Below, piece after piece: positions 1 through 11,232 of a stretch of 64,000 bases of DNA. The position numbers were made by a program, and so were the translations under genes. The stretch's first letter is position 1; the number at the start of each line of letters is the position of its first letter. The stretch is from Mycoplasmataceae bacterium (GTDB lineage Bacteria; Bacillota_I; Bacilli_A; Mycoplasmatales; Mycoplasmoidaceae): contig JAHHTH010000002.1 in assembly GCA_020024755.1 (NCBI GenBank), forward strand, positions 186,001-250,000, given 5' to 3'. The notes below the pieces were generated by a model. That model made no database searches and was not told the DNA's origin. It saw only the letters and a program-made list of their open reading frames with translations.

Positions 1-501
1 ATTCCAATAACTACTTTTACGACTATTCCTAAGATTACTAATGAAATTTCAAATGTTTCTTTTAGTTCAAACGTGAAGTTAAATTATAATAAGTTTTCTA
101 ATAAGGATATTGATTATCTAAATAATTTAAATAGCAAGATAAATGACCAAACAAAATTATTTGGTTCAGTGCCTTATTATACAGTTATGGATAAAGGTTT
201 AAATTATTCATATAAATTAATCGAACAAGTTTATAATGACCCATATGAAACTAGACCGTGAGCTATCAATGCATATGGAATTATAGGTGGACTTAGTGAT
301 TATGCTAAATACTCTTTCAATGAACAAATTGATAATGCATTTAATTCACTTGATAATGCTAAATTAACAAATTATTTAGTTCAAATGGATTTAGACTGAT
401 ATATTTTTAATAAACATGAATTTGTTAACTTATTTGGAACTACAAATTTAAACAAAGCAAATTATAATGGAGATGAAATTGTAGTGTTTGGAAAGGCATA
501 A
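1..501 (+). CDS. C-terminal part of an unidentified protein (5' partial)
   Basis: The reading frame is open from the first base of the window and stops at TAA 499-501, giving the last 166 residues. Two TGA codons are read as Trp. The visible part is rich in Asn, Tyr and Asp and has no long hydrophobic stretch, so it is probably a soluble or extracytoplasmic C-terminal domain. The next gene starts only 3 bases downstream and the following genes make or modify surface glycans, so membership of the same operon is likely. I do not recognise the family; a C-terminal ectodomain of a membrane glycosyltransferase is only a guess from context. Confidence 0.6.
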
Positions 502-504
502 TTT

Positions 505-1344
505 ATGAAGTCATCTTATCCACGAGAAAGAATAATTGAAGAAGAATGACAAATACCAGGTTTTAAACTTCCTGTACCTACTTTCATAATTAAACCGATC
601 AAAACTTCAAAGAAGGTTTTAATCTATATACCAGGACTAAATGGAAATGGTGTAATGGTTAAATATTTTAATTATCCATACTTTGATAATTGTTATTTAT
701 TTTCACTAGATATGAGAGCTCAAGGTAGCAATACCAATTCAGCTTCTAAAAATTATAAAAAATATATTAATGATATTTTTAACACTATCCAAACTTTAAA
801 ACAAAAATATCCAGAGATTGAAGAGTTTTACCTTTGTGGAGAATCATGAGGATCTACATTATCTTTTATTTATTCAATGTATTATCCTGAAACTATTAAT
901 GGAGTGATTGGCTGAAATATGCCTTATGATGTAGTAGATGTATCTGAAATTCATGGATGGAAAAAATTTAAAAATTCTTGTAAGGTTTTGTGAACATATT
1001 TAACTAATATCAATACATATGATACAGCACCAATGGCAGATGCATTAACTAATAATGCGCTACTTAAAAGAATTGTAAAAACTATGAAAAATAATAAGTT
1101 AAGTAACCGTGTTATATTAGCAGCTTGAAAAAGTTTTAAAAAGGCATACAAAGCACTAGAAAACCCACAAATAAAGGTTCAATACATCCAATCTCTAGAG
1201 GATGCCTTATTATCTAAAAGACGTTTAAACTATATAAAATCCTTACCAAATGTAAAAATTCTTGACAAAGGTTTTCATATTCTAACCTTTGATGATAATG
1301 TTAGTGATGAATTATTTTTATATATAAAGAAATTTATATATTAA
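505..1344 (+). CDS. Alpha/beta-hydrolase-fold protein
   Basis: This 279-aa protein has the nucleophile elbow G-E-S-W-G (Ser about residue 114) after a predicted strand, and an upstream I-P-G-L-N-G segment that resembles an oxyanion-hole loop. The final His of the triad is probably in the F-H-I-L-T segment near the C-terminus. The Trp of the elbow is encoded by TGA, so a standard code would cut the gene at its active site. There is no signal peptide, so it should be cytoplasmic. It lies 3 bases after the preceding gene and 25 bases before a glycosyltransferase. The fold assignment is fairly safe; the substrate (lipid or acyl ester, or peptide) cannot be told. Confidence 0.7.
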
Positions 1345-1369
1345 AATAATATATATTTTAATTTTAACA

Positions 1370-2827
1370 ATGTCGCAACCTAATGTTTCAATCTTAATAG
1401 CTTGTTTTAATGGCGAAAATTATATTGATAGATGTCTAAGTTCATGTATTAACCAAACATATAAAGACATAGAAATTTTAATTATTAATGATGGTTCAAC
1501 TGATAATTCTTCAAAGATGCTTCATGACTGAGAAGCAAAGGATAAAAGAATAAGAGTGATTGATCAAACTAATGTAGGTTTAGGTGAAACTAGAAATAGA
1601 TTGATTGCTAATTCAAAAGGTAGATATTTTACTTTTGTAGATATTGATGACACTATGCCAAAAAAAGCTATTCAACGTTATTTACAAAATATGAAAAATG
1701 ATGATGTTGATATTGTGGTTGGTAGAACATATGTTATCTATGAAAAAAATAAATTTAAAATGCCTTTTTATCCAAGCTGACGTTTTGTTTTGAATATGAC
1801 TAATGGACACTACATCAAATCAAATTTATGTACTCCTTGATCATCTCTAATTAAGAAATCATATTTCGAAAATTTAAACATATCATTTTTAGCTGGAAGA
1901 ATTTTTGAAGATGTAGGTGTTATGACTTATGTTTTCTTTAAAGCTAAAAAATTCCAGGTTATTAAAGATGTTGTCTATGAATATCACAGATATAGCAATA
2001 AAGCAAACAATTCTAAACTGTCTTCTTTTAGCGATAATTGTTTTAAAAAATACAATGATATTTACTGACAAATGAAGAACCTATTGAAATATTTAGACAG
2101 TGACAAAATGTTAGATGGTAAAAGAAATAAGAGATATATCAATGGTTTATTGTTTCAAGCATATCCTATCAACTTATTTGTGTCTAACAATATTACTACC
2201 AATAAGAAGTTTAGATATTTAATGAGATATGAATTAAGTGAATTAATAAATAGTTATGGAATAAACTTTAGATTTTCAAAAACTCTTTGAAAATCTATCG
2301 GTTATTTTTATATAGTGGCCAAAGGTAGAAAAGTTTTAAATGATGGTTTGAATCATACTAAGAACCATGTTTATATTGGAACTAAAGAACAATCTAAATA
2401 TAAATTTGTTAAACCTGCTTCAAAACTTAGTCATAACAGATATGTTTTCAATGAATGTAGTATCAATGATGTTGAACAATTAAATGCAAAAAAGAAATAT
2501 GATATAAATCTAATCTTTAAATACAGTGAATTAAATGTTGAAGAATTAAAAGTAATAAATAAAGAAGTTACAAGATTAAATGCATTACCTTTCTTACAAA
2601 TAAATGATAAAGGTTTTGATCATATGCCAATAGAAGATATTAATGATAATTTCTTTGGCTACTTTATAGATGTAGATAAGCAAACTACAAAATCTCAAAT
2701 AGATAAAATAATTTCTCAAATTCAAAAATTAGGTAGAGAACGTTTAATCTTCTTAAGGGGAGATAAAAAAATTATTCAAGATTTAAAAATCAATCACAAA
2801 ATTATTAATGGAGAATTTTACAGATAA
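1370..2827 (+). CDS. Family 2 glycosyltransferase with long C-terminal region
   Basis: The 485-aa protein begins with a GT-A fold: N-V-S-I-L-I-A-C-F-N, then I-I-N-D-G-S-T-D-N-S, and a metal and nucleotide-sugar binding D-I-D-D motif near residue 90. These are hallmarks of GT2 enzymes, which transfer sugar from a nucleotide sugar to a lipid or glycan acceptor on the inner membrane face. The catalytic part ends around residue 230. The remaining 250 residues are charged and have no recognised domain; the last part looks like a small alpha/beta domain. Its stop codon overlaps the ATG of the next glycosyltransferase (TAATG at 2825-2829), so the two are translationally coupled. Donor and acceptor are unknown; galactofuranose is possible given glf nearby. 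Confidence 0.85.
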
Positions 2828-3720
2828 TGAAATCTTTCTCAGTTATTATTCCAACATATAATAGTGAAAAGTGAATAAAATCATGTGTTGATTCACTACT
2901 AAATCAAAATTATGATTTATCTAAAATTCAAATTTTAGTAGTTGACGATGGTTCAACTGACAATATTGCACAAATTATGCAACAATATAAAGATATTAAG
3001 CAAGTTGAATATATTAAAAAACCAAATGGACAATGAGGCTCAGTAATTAATTATGTAAAGCACCATCATTTAGCTAAACATGATTTCATCTCTATTTTAG
3101 ATGCTGATGATATGTTATTACCTAATGCTTTCAAAATAATTAATAAAGAAGTTAAAGACGCAGATGTATTTGTTGGTTCATATAGAAAATGGGATGGCCA
3201 TAAAAAATGTGCTCATGTTCATCCATATTGATTTGTTTTGAAAAGAACTATAACTAAAAGAACTTCAATGAATACTCCATTTTGTCTTCCACTAATTTAT
3301 TTTGTAAAAAAAGAAATATTTTACAATACATTGGACTTGATGGAAGGGGTAGCTTATCAAGATCCTGATTACATTTCTCAATTAATTAAAGGATCAAATA
3401 AATTACGTTTTACATGAAAGAGTATTGGATTATATTATTTTAATAGAGTAGGAAATTCAATATCACAAAAATGAACTGATAAAAGATTTGATGCCGAATT
3501 AAATGCTTGCTTGAATTGTATTAGAAATGATGCTCAAGAAATTGTTTCATATAGATTAAATTTAAAAGAATTTTATAACTTATGTAAAAATAAAAATATC
3601 AAATTTAATATATCTCGAAAGATGAATTTTTCTTGATATCCATTTTATATTAGATGAGTATATAAACTAATGCACGCAACTAAATATAAAAAGTTTTTTG
3701 TTATGGAGAATAAGAAATAA
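2827..3720 (+). CDS. Family 2 glycosyltransferase
   Basis: This 297-aa GT2 protein starts with F-S-V-I-I-P-T-Y-N and V-V-D-D-G-S-T-D-N, and carries the D-A-D-D metal-binding motif around residue 95. It consists essentially of the catalytic domain. A basic, aromatic C-terminal segment could associate with the membrane. It overlaps the upstream glycosyltransferase by one base and is followed 2 bases later by UDP-galactopyranose mutase. That arrangement suggests it uses UDP-galactofuranose to build a surface glycolipid or polysaccharide; this is an inference from context, not from a diagnostic residue. Confidence 0.85.
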
Positions 3721-3722
3721 TT

Positions 3723-4859
3723 ATGAAGAATATTATTATTGGAGCTGGCTTAGCTGGTTGCACTGTTGCTAGATTATTAGCAGATAGAAATGAAGAAGTA
3801 ATAATTTATGAAGCTAAAGATCATATAGGTGGTAACTTATATGATTACTATAATGACAAAGGTGTTTTAGTACATAAATATGGACCTCATATATTTCACA
3901 CTTCATATGATAATGTTTGAAACTTTGTGAATAGATTTGCAAAATTTAATAATTACATTAATAGAGTGCAAGTGAAGGTGGACAATAAATTACTAAAGAT
4001 GCCAATTAACCTTGATAGTATTGAAACTCTATTTCCAAAAGAATCTAAAATATTAATTGAAGAGATCAAATCAAAATTTAAACAACAAAATGCTGTAACC
4101 ATTTCTGAATTACTTAATAATTTAGAAAATGATATTTCAAAAAAATGTGTGCAATTTATTTTTGACAATGTTTATGCAAACTATACAGCTAAAATGTGGG
4201 GTACACCCATTAGTGAAATAGATCCTAATATTATTTCAAGAGTAAAGATTAATTTGAATAGAGAATGAAACTATTTTCCGAATGACAAATATCAAGGTCT
4301 TCCTATTGATGGCTATACTAAAATGTTAGAAAAAATGATTGATAGCGAAAATATAAAAGTAGTTTTAGATAATGATGGATTAAAACATCTTAGCTTTAAA
4401 GATAATAAGATTCTTTTTGATGATGAAGAAGTTAATTTAATTTATACTGGCCCTCTTGACGCTCTATTTAATTATCAATATGGTGAACTTGAATATAGAT
4501 CACTTGATATTCAATTAGAAACATTAAATCAAAGTTCTTTTCAAGAAGTAGCGGTTGTTAATTATCCTAGCCATCCAACTATGACTAGAATAACAGAATA
4601 CAAGAAAATGACACTTCAAGATAATCTTGACTACACTACTATTTCTAAAGAATATCCTGGTCAATATAATAAAACATCCGAACAATTTAATATTCCATAC
4701 TATCCAATCAGTGATGAACAGAATGCTAAATTATCAAAACAATATTTAGATGAAGCTAAAAAATATAGCAATCTTAAATTATTAGGAAGACTAAGTCAAT
4801 ATAAATATTTTGACATGGATGATATTATCTACGAATGTCTAAATGCCTTATCTGATTAA
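3723..4859 (+). CDS. glf: UDP-galactopyranose mutase
   Basis: This flavoenzyme interconverts UDP-galactopyranose and UDP-galactofuranose, the donor for galactofuranose-containing glycans. The 378-aa protein shows the N-terminal FAD dinucleotide motif G-A-G-L-A-G (residues 7-12), the E-A-K-D-H-I-G-G-N segment, the mutase signature G-P-H-I-F-H-T, the M-W-G segment, N-Y-P, and the C-terminal flavin-binding G-R-L-S-Q-Y-K-Y-F-D-M-D. The length matches bacterial Glf proteins. It sits 2 bases after a GT2 gene and just ahead of a sulfatase-like membrane protein. No defect is visible, so the pathway should be active. Confidence 0.95.
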
Positions 4860-4944
4860 AGTTTATTCCATATTTAAACTATGTTTTATATTATGGAATC
4901 AATATTATTTTGTAAATAATATTATTAGGTATATAATTGTGTGC

Positions 4945-7257
4945 ATGTGTAAAAATAAAAGGATTTTGATTTCTGATATATGTGTTTGTGCCATCTGTAT
5001 AGCTTTTTTGGTTTATGCAGTGGTTTTATTACTAGTATTACCTTTTCCTGAAAGAACTAGAGTTGAGGATATGGATTCTTTAATGATTCATAGTGGCGAA
5101 GCATTTGCTTTAATTAGTTATTGTGTTTCAGTTCCTTTTATTATTGCAACTTTTATTACATCTTTAGGATTAACATCTGCACTATTTTATAGATTATTCG
5201 TTTCTGATCCTTCTAATAATTTTTCTTTTAGTTCTAATAGCACAAGGAATTGATTTAGATTTGGAGCTATATTATCTATTATTATCCCACCTCTATTTAT
5301 TTGATTTATATTAGCTAAACTATTTTTATTATGTAGAACTAGTGCTGATTCTTGTGATTATCAACATAATAGAAATAGTCAAATATGAAAAAGAATTATT
5401 ATTTGACCAATGATTATCTTTTACCCATTAGTTGCTGTATCAGCTATTTTATTTACTCAAAAGAAGAAGTTATATTACAATTCAATTCCAGTTAGAACTG
5501 CAGATCTTAAAGAATCGTATACATTATCAAGAGACAAACAAAATACGATAGTATTATTTTTTGATAGAGCATTTGGTTCTCATGTATATAAGTTGTTAGC
5601 GTTAGATTATTGTTACTTTAATAAAGAAAACGGTATTATCAATCAAAATGGAACTTCATTTGCCGAATTATTTCCTGAGTTTACATATTATATTAATAGT
5701 TTAAGTGCTAGTGATAATACAAATGGATCTGTACCAACAATTGAAGGGTCTTGAAATTTTGATACACCAATTAAAGATACAACATTAATTAATCCTAAAA
5801 CTAATGTTGTAAATAATTCTATTGGTCAAAGCCAATGATTATTAGATTCAAGAATGACAGCATATCAAATGCTAGGAGAAAATAAATATTCAAATATAGC
5901 TTCTGTTGGTTTTCCTTATTATGGTAATACAACATGACAACATAATTCTAATTCAGGTGAATTACAATCAAAAATTAGAGAAAAATTAAATAATGATAAC
6001 ATTAACATTTTTGACGAAACCGAAGCTGCTAAATCATTAGATAAAAATATTTCATATGGTATTGAAGATGATATGAGAATAATTAGAAACTTTGGTGCAA
6101 ACAAAAAATCAGTTGCAGGAATTATTCAAAAAGACAAATCAATAAAATTTGCACCAGATGATTTGAATACAAATAAAAAATATTTAGATAACCCTTATGG
6201 TGCAAATGAACAATTAGATTTAAGTGATAACAAAGAACACATAAACCTATCAGTGAATCCTAACAAATCTAGTGCGTACATAATGCTCCACACTGGAGTT
6301 ACACATGAACCTTATTCACATATCAGTGATAAAAACTTTATAAATGAAAAATATAATATAGCAGGAATAAATTATGATAATCCTTCTGTTGGAACTGTAG
6401 AAGGTCCAACATCTAGAAAAGAATTAAAATCACAACCTAAGGATGATATCTTTTTCTCTGAATGATGAATGCTACAAAAGATAAAAGATATTTTAATTTA
6501 TCTTAAGAATTTACCATATACAGGTAGTGATAGTTATATTCAAAATCAATATGATAACACCAATGTTTATGTAGTATCAGATCATGGTAGTTTAATAAAT
6601 AATGATGTAGATTCATATAATAATAAAATTAATAGAGAATTATTGAAGAATGGTTTAATTACTGAAAAGAATTATAATGAACAATTAGAAATTGCTAATG
6701 AAACAGGAGTTATGCAAAAGTGTAGTAATATCTTTTTCAGAAAACCAAGAAAATCAAGTGATGCAAAATTAAATAAACCTACATCTTATTCTAATAACAA
6801 AGATTATTTAAAGAATCTATTTGATTTTGAAACATTTATAAGTTCAGCTGACTTAATGCCAATTATTGAAGGAGACATCAAAAGAGTTAGTTTTGAATCT
6901 TCATCTTCAAGTTCAGCAATGTCTAAATTTGTATTCAATGATAATGAATCATATTACAAAGAAACATATGCTGACAGTAATCCAGATATGACTGGTATTG
7001 ATAAACAAGCTTATGATGCACTTTTAAAAGGAGTTCTAGTACCAAACCCATTAGGTGCAGATAATAAAGATATTTTATACAAGAGACAATTTACTATTTC
7101 TTTTGCAGGTAATTGAAAACATATGCCAAATGCAAAGAACTATTCTGTAAAAAGAATTTATAAAATAGATCAAACTAAATTGAAAAAGGGAAGCAATTCA
7201 TTTGTGTACTCATCTTATCTAAATCCAGATATTTATAGAATGATTTATGAAAAATAA
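4945..7257 (+). CDS. Polytopic membrane protein with alkaline-phosphatase / LTA-synthase-like ectodomain
   Basis: About four hydrophobic helices in the first 160 residues are followed by a large extracytoplasmic domain, 770 aa in all. The domain has features of the alkaline phosphatase/sulfatase superfamily: an early V-L-F-F-D-R metal-binding strand, a V-P-T-I-E-G-S segment that may hold the Thr nucleophile, H-T-G-V-T-H-E-P, and the diagnostic S-D-H-G at about residues 545-548. In Firmicutes this architecture belongs to lipoteichoic acid synthase and related phosphoglycerol or phosphoethanolamine transferases. Coming after glf and two glycosyltransferases, it probably decorates a surface glycan or glycolipid. 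An in-frame ATG at 4843 would overlap glf by 17 bases. I chose 4945 because it lies just before the first clear helix; neither start has a good ribosome-binding site. Confidence 0.7.
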
Positions 7258-7317
7258 TAATAATTATCGGTTAATATATGTTAATATATTATGTGTAAAA
7301 GCAAGGGAGGTGATATT

Positions 7318-7488
7318 ATGTCAAGAACAATCGTAGTCGAAAATGACTTAGAAGTTGCTTTAAAGAAATTTAAAAGAATTTCTAATGAAACTAAGCGTGA
7401 TTTTAGAAAAAACGAATATTACCTAAGACCAGGCTTACGTCGTATGCTTAAAGAAAAAGAAGCATTAAAGAAAAGAAAAAAATACTAA
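7318..7488 (+). CDS. rpsU: 30S ribosomal protein bS21
   Basis: This 56-aa basic protein matches bS21: S-R-T-I-V-V-E-N near the N-terminus, A-L-K-K-F-K-R, the K-R-D-F-R-K-N-E-Y-Y segment, and a Lys-rich tail. It binds the 30S platform near the anti-Shine-Dalgarno region. The start at 7318 is fixed by an unusually strong Shine-Dalgarno, GGGAGGTGAT, 4 bases upstream, almost fully complementary to the 16S 3' end. An in-frame ATG at 7291 lacks such a site. A rho-independent terminator follows directly. Confidence 0.95.
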   Translation: MSRTIVVENDLEVALKKFKRISNETKRDFRKNEYYLRPGLRRMLKEKEALKKRKKY

Positions 7489-7502
7489 TTTTTAAATTTA
7501 TA

Positions 7503-7529
7503 AAAAACTACCTCACTGGTAGTTTTTTA
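7503..7529 (+). terminator. Rho-independent terminator after rpsU
   Basis: A ten-base-pair stem (7503-7512 with 7518-7527) around a 5-base loop ends in a run of T. It lies 15 bases after the rpsU stop and before the next gene, so it should terminate the surface-glycan/rpsU transcript. Confidence 0.85.
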
Positions 7530-7546
7530 CTTAAAAGGGGATTAAC

Positions 7547-9037
7547 ATGAAAAAATTATTTGTCTTTGATTGTGATGGAACATTGCTTAATGATGATAGA
7601 GAATTACTACCTGAAACAATAGCTGCACTGCGTAATGCTGCTCATGAAGGACACTATCCAGTTATTTGTACTGGAAGAGGAATTGTTCAACTAAAGGGTT
7701 ATTTAGATCAAATGCCTTTTATGAAAATTGCATGTACATTAAATGGTGGTGTAATTAACTTTTTAGATAGTGGTGATGAAATTATAAATGGTCAACCAAT
7801 TGGTAGAGATGCTATCAATGAACTAATTGATATTGCCATGAAATATAAACGTGAATTACAATGAACAGATGATAACCAAAATATGTATAGAGTTTACTTT
7901 GGTACAACGCCACAACAAGATATCACTGATCAATCATTCTTTAGATTAGGAACACAAAATCCTAAATATGATAAATGAGAAGATGTAAGACACACACTGA
8001 ATAATGGTAATATCCTTCATGCTTCAGTAAAAATGGAGTCATCACTAATTAAAGAACCATACCAACAAATATATGATCACTTTGCAAAGACAAATAAATA
8101 TGCTGTTCATAATACAGGAAATATTTACATTGATATTGATCCTCTAGGTGTAAATAAAGCAGCAGCAGTTAAGACTCTTCAAAAGAATTTAAATATCTCA
8201 AACGAAAATACTTATTGCTTTGGAGATTCTAGTAATGATATCTCAATGGTTGAATATGCAGGAACTGGTATTGCTTTATGAAATTCAACACAAGATCTTA
8301 AAGAGGTTGCTGATGTTATTATCGGTTCTAACAATGAACCATCGATTGCAACATATATAAGCAATGTAATTTCTCAAACTAGCAATAAAGTGTTAGAACC
8401 TTCACTATTGGCATTTGATAAATCTAAGATGGAAGAACAATTAGATGAAGTAAAGCAAGAAGGTATTGATACTATCCACTATGATGTTATGGATGGCTTT
8501 GTAAATAATAAGAGTTTTGATACTGAATACATGCAAATGATTAGTGATAAAGGATTTGAAACTATAGTTCACTTAATGGTTTATGATCCAATGTCATACA
8601 TCGATAGATTTGCTGCATTCAAACCTTCTGCTATTACTTTTCAATATGAAGCAGTCAACTATTCAGAAGCTATGAAAGTGATTAAGAAAATTAAATCATA
8701 TGGTATCAAAGCTGGAATTGCAATCAAACCTTATTCACAGTACTCAAGTTATAGTCACCTATTAGATTATGTTGACTTCTTAACGATGATGACAGTTGAA
8801 CCAGGTAAGGGCGGACAGTCATTCATAGATGATGCAATGAAAAACGTTGAGCAAGTATATAAATACAGAGCAGATAATAACCTAAGATATAAGATTGAGG
8901 TTGATGGTGGAATTAAACTAGAAAATGTTTATAAAGTATTACCATATGTTGATTATGTAGTAGCAGGTAGTGGATATATGGGAATTAACAAAACAGCAAG
9001 ATATGAATTTATCAATAGAGTCATGGAGGAAAAATAA
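7547..9037 (+). CDS. Fusion of Cof-type HAD phosphatase and ribulose-phosphate 3-epimerase
   Basis: One uninterrupted 496-codon frame (TGA = Trp) contains two enzymes. Residues 1 to about 275 are a Cof-type HAD phosphatase: D8 and D10 in F-D-C-D-G-T, the T-G-R-G motif, the conserved Lys in G-V-N-K, and G-D-S-S-N-D. From about residue 282 the chain is ribulose-phosphate 3-epimerase, a TIM barrel of the pentose phosphate pathway: P-S-L-L, metal ligands H311 and D313 (H-Y-D-V-M-D-G), H342 (H-L-M-V), M-T-V-E-P-G-K-G-G-Q and D453 (V-D-G-G-I). All catalytic positions of both parts look intact. A GTG at 8390 could start a separate epimerase, but it has no Shine-Dalgarno and there is no stop before it. 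The stop overlaps the next start by one base. Confidence 0.85.
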
Positions 9038-11046
9038 TGGCAAATAAGAAAATTGTTTTTACAAACGAAAAGAAATATGAAGAAGCAGTTGCTAAAGAAG
9101 AAAAACTAATTGCAAACGAAAAAGAAAAAATTCATTCTTTAGAACAACAACTAGCAGAACTAAGACAACTTGAAAAAGAGATGAATGCTTCTCAAAAATC
9201 TACACCAACTAAAAAAACTGCTAAAAAACCAGCAGCTAAAAAACCAGACTTATCACTAGAATGAGATCTTGATGCTATTTTAGAAGGTGGAACTTTAGAA
9301 GAATTATATGATAAGTGAATTAAAGGTATGGATAAAACTATTGCATTATATCCAACCTTCTTAGATAATCTTCAAAACTTCAAGGCATGAATTAAACATA
9401 GTAAAGAATTAAGAATTATATCTAATCGTTTATCTAATTATGTTTCTAACAATTACAATTCAGATGTTTCTAATCCTAAATGAATAGGGATTAGTCAAAA
9501 GATGTCAATTGATGGTAATAAATTAACTGTAGCTTTAGCTGATTATGATAACAGAATCTTAGATAATGAAACTAAAGTTCTTGAATATTTAAAAGATCCT
9601 GAATTAAAGGAATACCAAAGAAGTTTTGATCACATCTTAAAAACTAAACCACATGTTCTTTCTAAAACTGAAGAAACATTACTAGCAAAACTTTCTAAGT
9701 CAGATGGTGGTGTTGAAGAAATGTATGATAGTCTAACTACTAGTGATATTAAATTTGCTGATGCGATTGATTCTAAAGGTAAAAAACATCCAATTAAAAC
9801 TCAAAGTGAAGTTTTTGTTAATTTAAAATCACAAGATAGAAGCATTAGAAAAACTTCGTGAGAAAACCTCCATAATGCTTTTTATGATGTAAGAAGCACA
9901 TTAAGTCATGCTATCTACTATAACTACCTAATGTTAAATACAGATAGTCAAATTAGAAATTTCAAGAGTTATATTGATGCTTGTTGTTTTGGTGATGAAG
10001 TGACAACAGAACTGATCCCACACATTTATGAACAAGTAGCTACATATAGAGATATTCACAAAGAATATGTAACGCATAGAAGTGATTTATTAAAGCAATT
10101 ACTTCATTTAAAAGAACTTGAACCATGAGATGCTAATGTAGATTTAATTAAGAAAAAAACTAAGTATACTCCAGAACAAGGTAAGAAAATAGTGTTAGAA
10201 GCTTTAGCACCATTAGGAAAAGAATATACAGATAATGTTCAAAAAGCATTTGATGAAAGATGAATCTCATGAATGCCTCATCCAGGTAAATATACTGGAG
10301 CTTATTCAATTGGTGGTACAAAAGGTTTAAGTAAGTACTATATTTTAATGAATTGAGATAATACATTAGGTTCAGTCTCTACATTAATTCATGAAATGGG
10401 ACACTCAATGAACTCTTATTATTATTCAAAAGCTCAAGATGTTTATGCATCTACATCAATCTTTACAGCTGAGGTGGCTTCTATTACTAATGAAATGTTA
10501 CTAAATTACTATTTATTAGATAAGTATAAAAATGATCCGGCAATGAAAGTAATGATATTAGATGAAATGCTATCTGGCTTCTTTGCTACAACATCACGTC
10601 AAATTATCTTTAGTAATTTTGAATGAATTATTAATGATAAGGTAAATAATAATGAATCTGTTACTTTTGAAGTAATAGAAAAGACTTATGGTGAACTTTT
10701 AAATAAATACATGTATTCTAAAGATCCTTCAAAAATTTGAAAAGAACCTTACCGTAAATCTCTTGTTACACCACTTAGAATTAGCCATTTCTTTGCTGGA
10801 AACTTCTATGTATACAAATATGCCATTGGACAAATTGTTGCTTGTATAGTAGCTTCTAGAATCATAAACAAGACTCCAGGTATGCTTGAAAAGTACTATG
10901 AATTCTTAAAATCTGGTACTTCAAGAAGTCCAATTGACACTATAAAACTGCTAGATATTGACCTTTATAAAGCTGAACCATGACAAGAAGCTAAACAAAT
11001 AATTGCTAAATTTATAAAAGAATTTAAGACTTATAAAAAGATCTAA
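9037..11046 (+). CDS. pepF: M3-family oligoendopeptidase F
   Basis: This is a zinc metallopeptidase that degrades peptides in the cytoplasm. The 669-aa protein has the zinc motif H-E-M-G-H at residues 452-456 and the downstream Glu ligand (about E479 in T-A-E-V-A-S). Flanking segments W-M-P-H-P-G-K-Y and G-A-Y-S are typical of PepF. Unusually, the first 75 residues form a charged coiled-coil-like stretch followed by a Lys/Ala/Pro linker (K-K-T-A-K-K-P-A-A-K-K-P) before the peptidase starts. This makes it longer than the usual roughly 600 residues. The start is fixed by the one-base overlap with the upstream fusion gene. Confidence 0.9.
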
Positions 11047-11050
11047 AAAG

Positions 11051-11090
11051 CCTTAGAAAACTCCATAAAATAGGCCTTTTCTAAGAAAAT
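11051..11090 (+). terminator. Weak hairpin after pepF
   Basis: A 9-base-pair perfect inverted repeat (CTTAGAAAA with TTTTCTAAG) follows the pepF stop within 10 bases. The loop is long (about 16 bases) and there is no clean T run after it, so it may be an inefficient terminator or a processing site between pepF and rpoB. Confidence 0.35.
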
Positions 11091-11169
11091 AAGACCATAT
11101 TTTTGCATATTTACCTTGAAAAAAAATTTGCTAAAAAGTAAATTTTTTTTAATATTTTTCTATTTAGTG

Positions 11170-11175
11170 TATAAT
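11170..11175 (+). promoter_or_regulatory. -10 box of the rpoBC promoter
   Basis: A perfect TATAAT lies 57 bases before the rpoB start in a T-rich stretch. No convincing -35 hexamer is seen, which is common in mycoplasmas. Transcription would start near 11182. Confidence 0.6.
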
Positions 11176-11232
11176 AAAAAAGTATTTTTTATATATTTAT
11201 ATAGTATAGGAAATATCGAAAGAGAGGTTAAT

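Noticed and set aside
8390..9037. Separate ribulose-phosphate 3-epimerase gene starting at GTG 8390
   Set aside because: No stop, promoter or Shine-Dalgarno separates it from the HAD frame; treated as a fusion, although internal initiation cannot be excluded.
10160..10366. Minus-strand frame inside pepF
   Set aside because: It lies wholly within the conserved peptidase region, lacks start signals and is a shadow of the coding strand.
11116..11232. Upstream TTG start extending rpoB by 39 residues
   Set aside because: The extension is Phe/Leu/Lys-rich AT sequence overlapping the promoter; ATG 11233 has a good Shine-Dalgarno and matches RpoB N-termini.
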